Assembly (NCBI GenBank): GCA_947598345.1
Contig: CANQFF010000052.1
Location: 1-6,639, forward strand
Direction: 5' to 3'
Length of the DNA: 6,639 nucleotides
Source of the DNA: an uncultured Bacilli bacterium
GTDB taxonomy: Bacteria > Bacillota_I > Bacilli_A > RF39 > UBA660
How positions within the stretch are numbered: the stretch's first letter is position 1; every line of letters begins with the position of its first letter. Under the pieces are notes generated by a model that was given only the letters and a program-made list of their open reading frames with translations, did not search any database and had not been told where the DNA came from. A program made the translations under genes and the position numbers. Shown piece after piece: positions 5,368 through 6,639 of the stretch.

Positions 5368-6639
5368 TTAAATGTAAATATAATATCTACCCTCTTATCT
5401 TGATAGATATAGATTTTTTCAACTAAATTTATTATTAATTCTCTAGTCGGATTTTCTAGTGATAAAAATTCATTAATGTATTTTTCTATCTTTTTATTAT
5501 CTATTTTGTTTGATTCTTGATTTTGACTTTTAAGATTATCAATATTCTTTTTATTATCAACTATTTCTTTTTTTATATTTTCACTTACTCTTAAATATTG
5601 TAATTCGTCTATTATTCCTTTTAGCCTATCCATATAAGTTTTATCTAAATTTTCAGTTAGTTTATTATTAATAAGTTCTAGACTTTCAATTTGCTTTTTT
5701 ATCTTTAAAGTATTATCAACAAAATCTATATTTCCTATAGAATCTTTTATTTTGTTTTTATCAAGATATTTATGACAAACATCCTTAATATTATCTAAAA
5801 TAACACTCTCTAATATTTCATAATTATTTGTATGTGTAGTACAAACATGATACTTTGAATATGTTCTATAATAATCGCAAGTAGTGTAACTTCTACCAGT
5901 TTTATTTTGATATCTTATTGTTATTCGATGTTTACAATCCGCGCAATATAGAAGTCCATCTAATAAATAAAATCTTTTTTTCTCTGGCCTTTTTACATTT
6001 TTAGGTAGTAGTGTTTGTACAAACTCGAAAGTATCTCTATCTATTATCGCTTCATGCGTATTCTTAACAATTATATAATCATTAGGATTATTTTTGATAG
6101 TTTTTTTAAGTTTATAATTTATCTTTTTAGTTTTTCCTTGAACTGAATCACCTACATAAATCCCATTAGTTAGAATAGCTTTTATTGTTGTATCAACCCA
6201 TACACCAAGTTCCTTAGAAATACATTTACTCTTGCACTTTGTATTCCAAACATAATTATAATAAGATGCTGGTGTTTTTATCTTTCTTTTTGTAAGTTCG
6301 TGAGCTATGAAGTGATATGTATTACCCTGGAGTGCTAAATCAAATATTAGCTTAACAGTACTAGCTTGTTCTTCATTTATTATTAGATGATTTTTATTAT
6401 TTGGATCTTTCATATAGCCAAATGGACATCTTCCAGATACATATAGTCCATCTTTCATTCTTGAATGTAAACTAGTTTTAACTTTCTTAGAAATATCTTT
6501 TGCATACATATCATTCATTATGGCTTTAAAAGGCGCTATATCATTGTTAGTATTGTCTATAAATGTATCTATTCCATCATTAATTGCTATATATCTTATA
6601 TTATTATTTGGAAAGTATTTTTCTATTAATTCCCCTGTT
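5355..6639 (-). CDS. Large serine recombinase, N-terminus outside the window (partial)
   Basis: The frame is open from the window edge to TAA 5357-5355, giving 427 visible residues. An internal Met at 6518 is not the start, since the upstream reading (IRYIAINDGIDT, then DIAPFKAIMNDMYAKDISKK) is family sequence. It therefore lacks the first 80-100 residues, including the catalytic Ser. In order: end of the resolvase catalytic domain (to about residue 60); recombinase DNA-binding domain (VSGRCPFGY at about 68-76, NEEQASTVKLIFDLALQG, WVDTTIKAILTNGIYVG); zinc ribbon with Cys at 232, 235, 254 and 266 (YCADCKHRI); a Lys/Asn-rich coiled coil at about 312-385, which in this family drives synapsis and directionality; and a short C-terminal strand (IIFTFKN). 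Such enzymes integrate and excise phages or mobilizable elements at specific att sites without host factors. The stop lies on the LysM-fragment junction, as expected for an integrase next to its attachment site. Whether the element is a phage, an ICE or smaller cannot be told here. Confidence 0.92.
   Translation of the reverse strand, partial: TGELIEKYFPNNNIRYIAINDGIDTFIDNTNNDIAPFKAIMNDMYAKDISKKVKTSLHSRMKDGLYVSGRCPFGYMKDPNNKNHLIINEEQASTVKLIFDLALQGNTYHFIAHELTKRKIKTPASYYNYVWNTKCKSKCISKELGVWVDTTIKAILTNGIYVGDSVQGKTKKINYKLKKTIKNNPNDYIIVKNTHEAIIDRDTFEFVQTLLPKNVKRPEKKRFYLLDGLLYCADCKHRITIRYQNKTGRSYTTCDYYRTYSKYHVCTTHTNNYEILESVILDNIKDVCHKYLDKNKIKDSIGNIDFVDNTLKIKKQIESLELINNKLTENLDKTYMDRLKGIIDELQYLRVSENIKKEIVDNKKNIDNLKSQNQESNKIDNKKIEKYINEFLSLENPTRELIINLVEKIYIYQDKRVDIIFTFKNTT

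Noticed and set aside
5355..6518. Recombinase as a complete 387-residue gene starting at Met 6518
   Set aside because: The frame stays open to the window end and reads typical recombinase sequence (AINDGIDT, DIAPFKAIMND) upstream of that Met; the gene is cut by the window.
1..6639. CRISPR array, tRNA or rRNA gene
   Set aside because: No regularly spaced direct repeats, tRNA cloverleaf signatures or rRNA-like stretches were seen by eye on either strand.

Overview
The window is AT-rich, uses TGG for Trp, has strong Shine-Dalgarno sites, and carries a sepF-divIVA-ileS gene order preceded by a T-box. This points to a low-GC member of the Bacillota (Bacilli/Erysipelotrichia-like or Clostridia-like gut lineages fit best; no genus can be named from sequence alone). 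All well-supported genes read on the minus strand, so the biological order runs from high to low coordinates.

High-coordinate end (about 5026-6639): a large serine recombinase whose catalytic N-terminus lies outside the window. Its stop codon overlaps the open frame of a headless LysM cell-wall-hydrolase fragment. The switch happens at the start of the LysM motif, next to a small dyad, and looks like the junction of an integrated element. A terminator follows the fragment.

Core (about 564-4921): sepF has an extended -10 promoter. divIVA has its own promoter immediately after the sepF stop. An isoleucine T-box riboswitch (specifier AUC, T-box motif, terminator) leads into ileS; its probable promoter has a -10 box that includes the divIVA stop codon. 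The usual ylmG and ylmH genes between sepF and divIVA are absent. SepF and DivIVA are division/polarity proteins; IleRS charges tRNA-Ile and is controlled by uncharged tRNA-Ile through the T-box. The IleRS is the long type-2-like enzyme (1032 aa) and carries GIHH in place of the class I HIGH signature. This is the same swap (GXHH) that is linked to extreme mupirocin resistance in Priestia megaterium IleRS2. It is the most notable feature of the window.

Low-coordinate end (1-563): after the ileS terminator comes a near-consensus promoter and a type IV pilin-like gene broken by a single-base frameshift inside its N-terminal hydrophobic helix. It is followed by a terminator and perhaps the C-terminal tail of a convergent plus-strand membrane protein.
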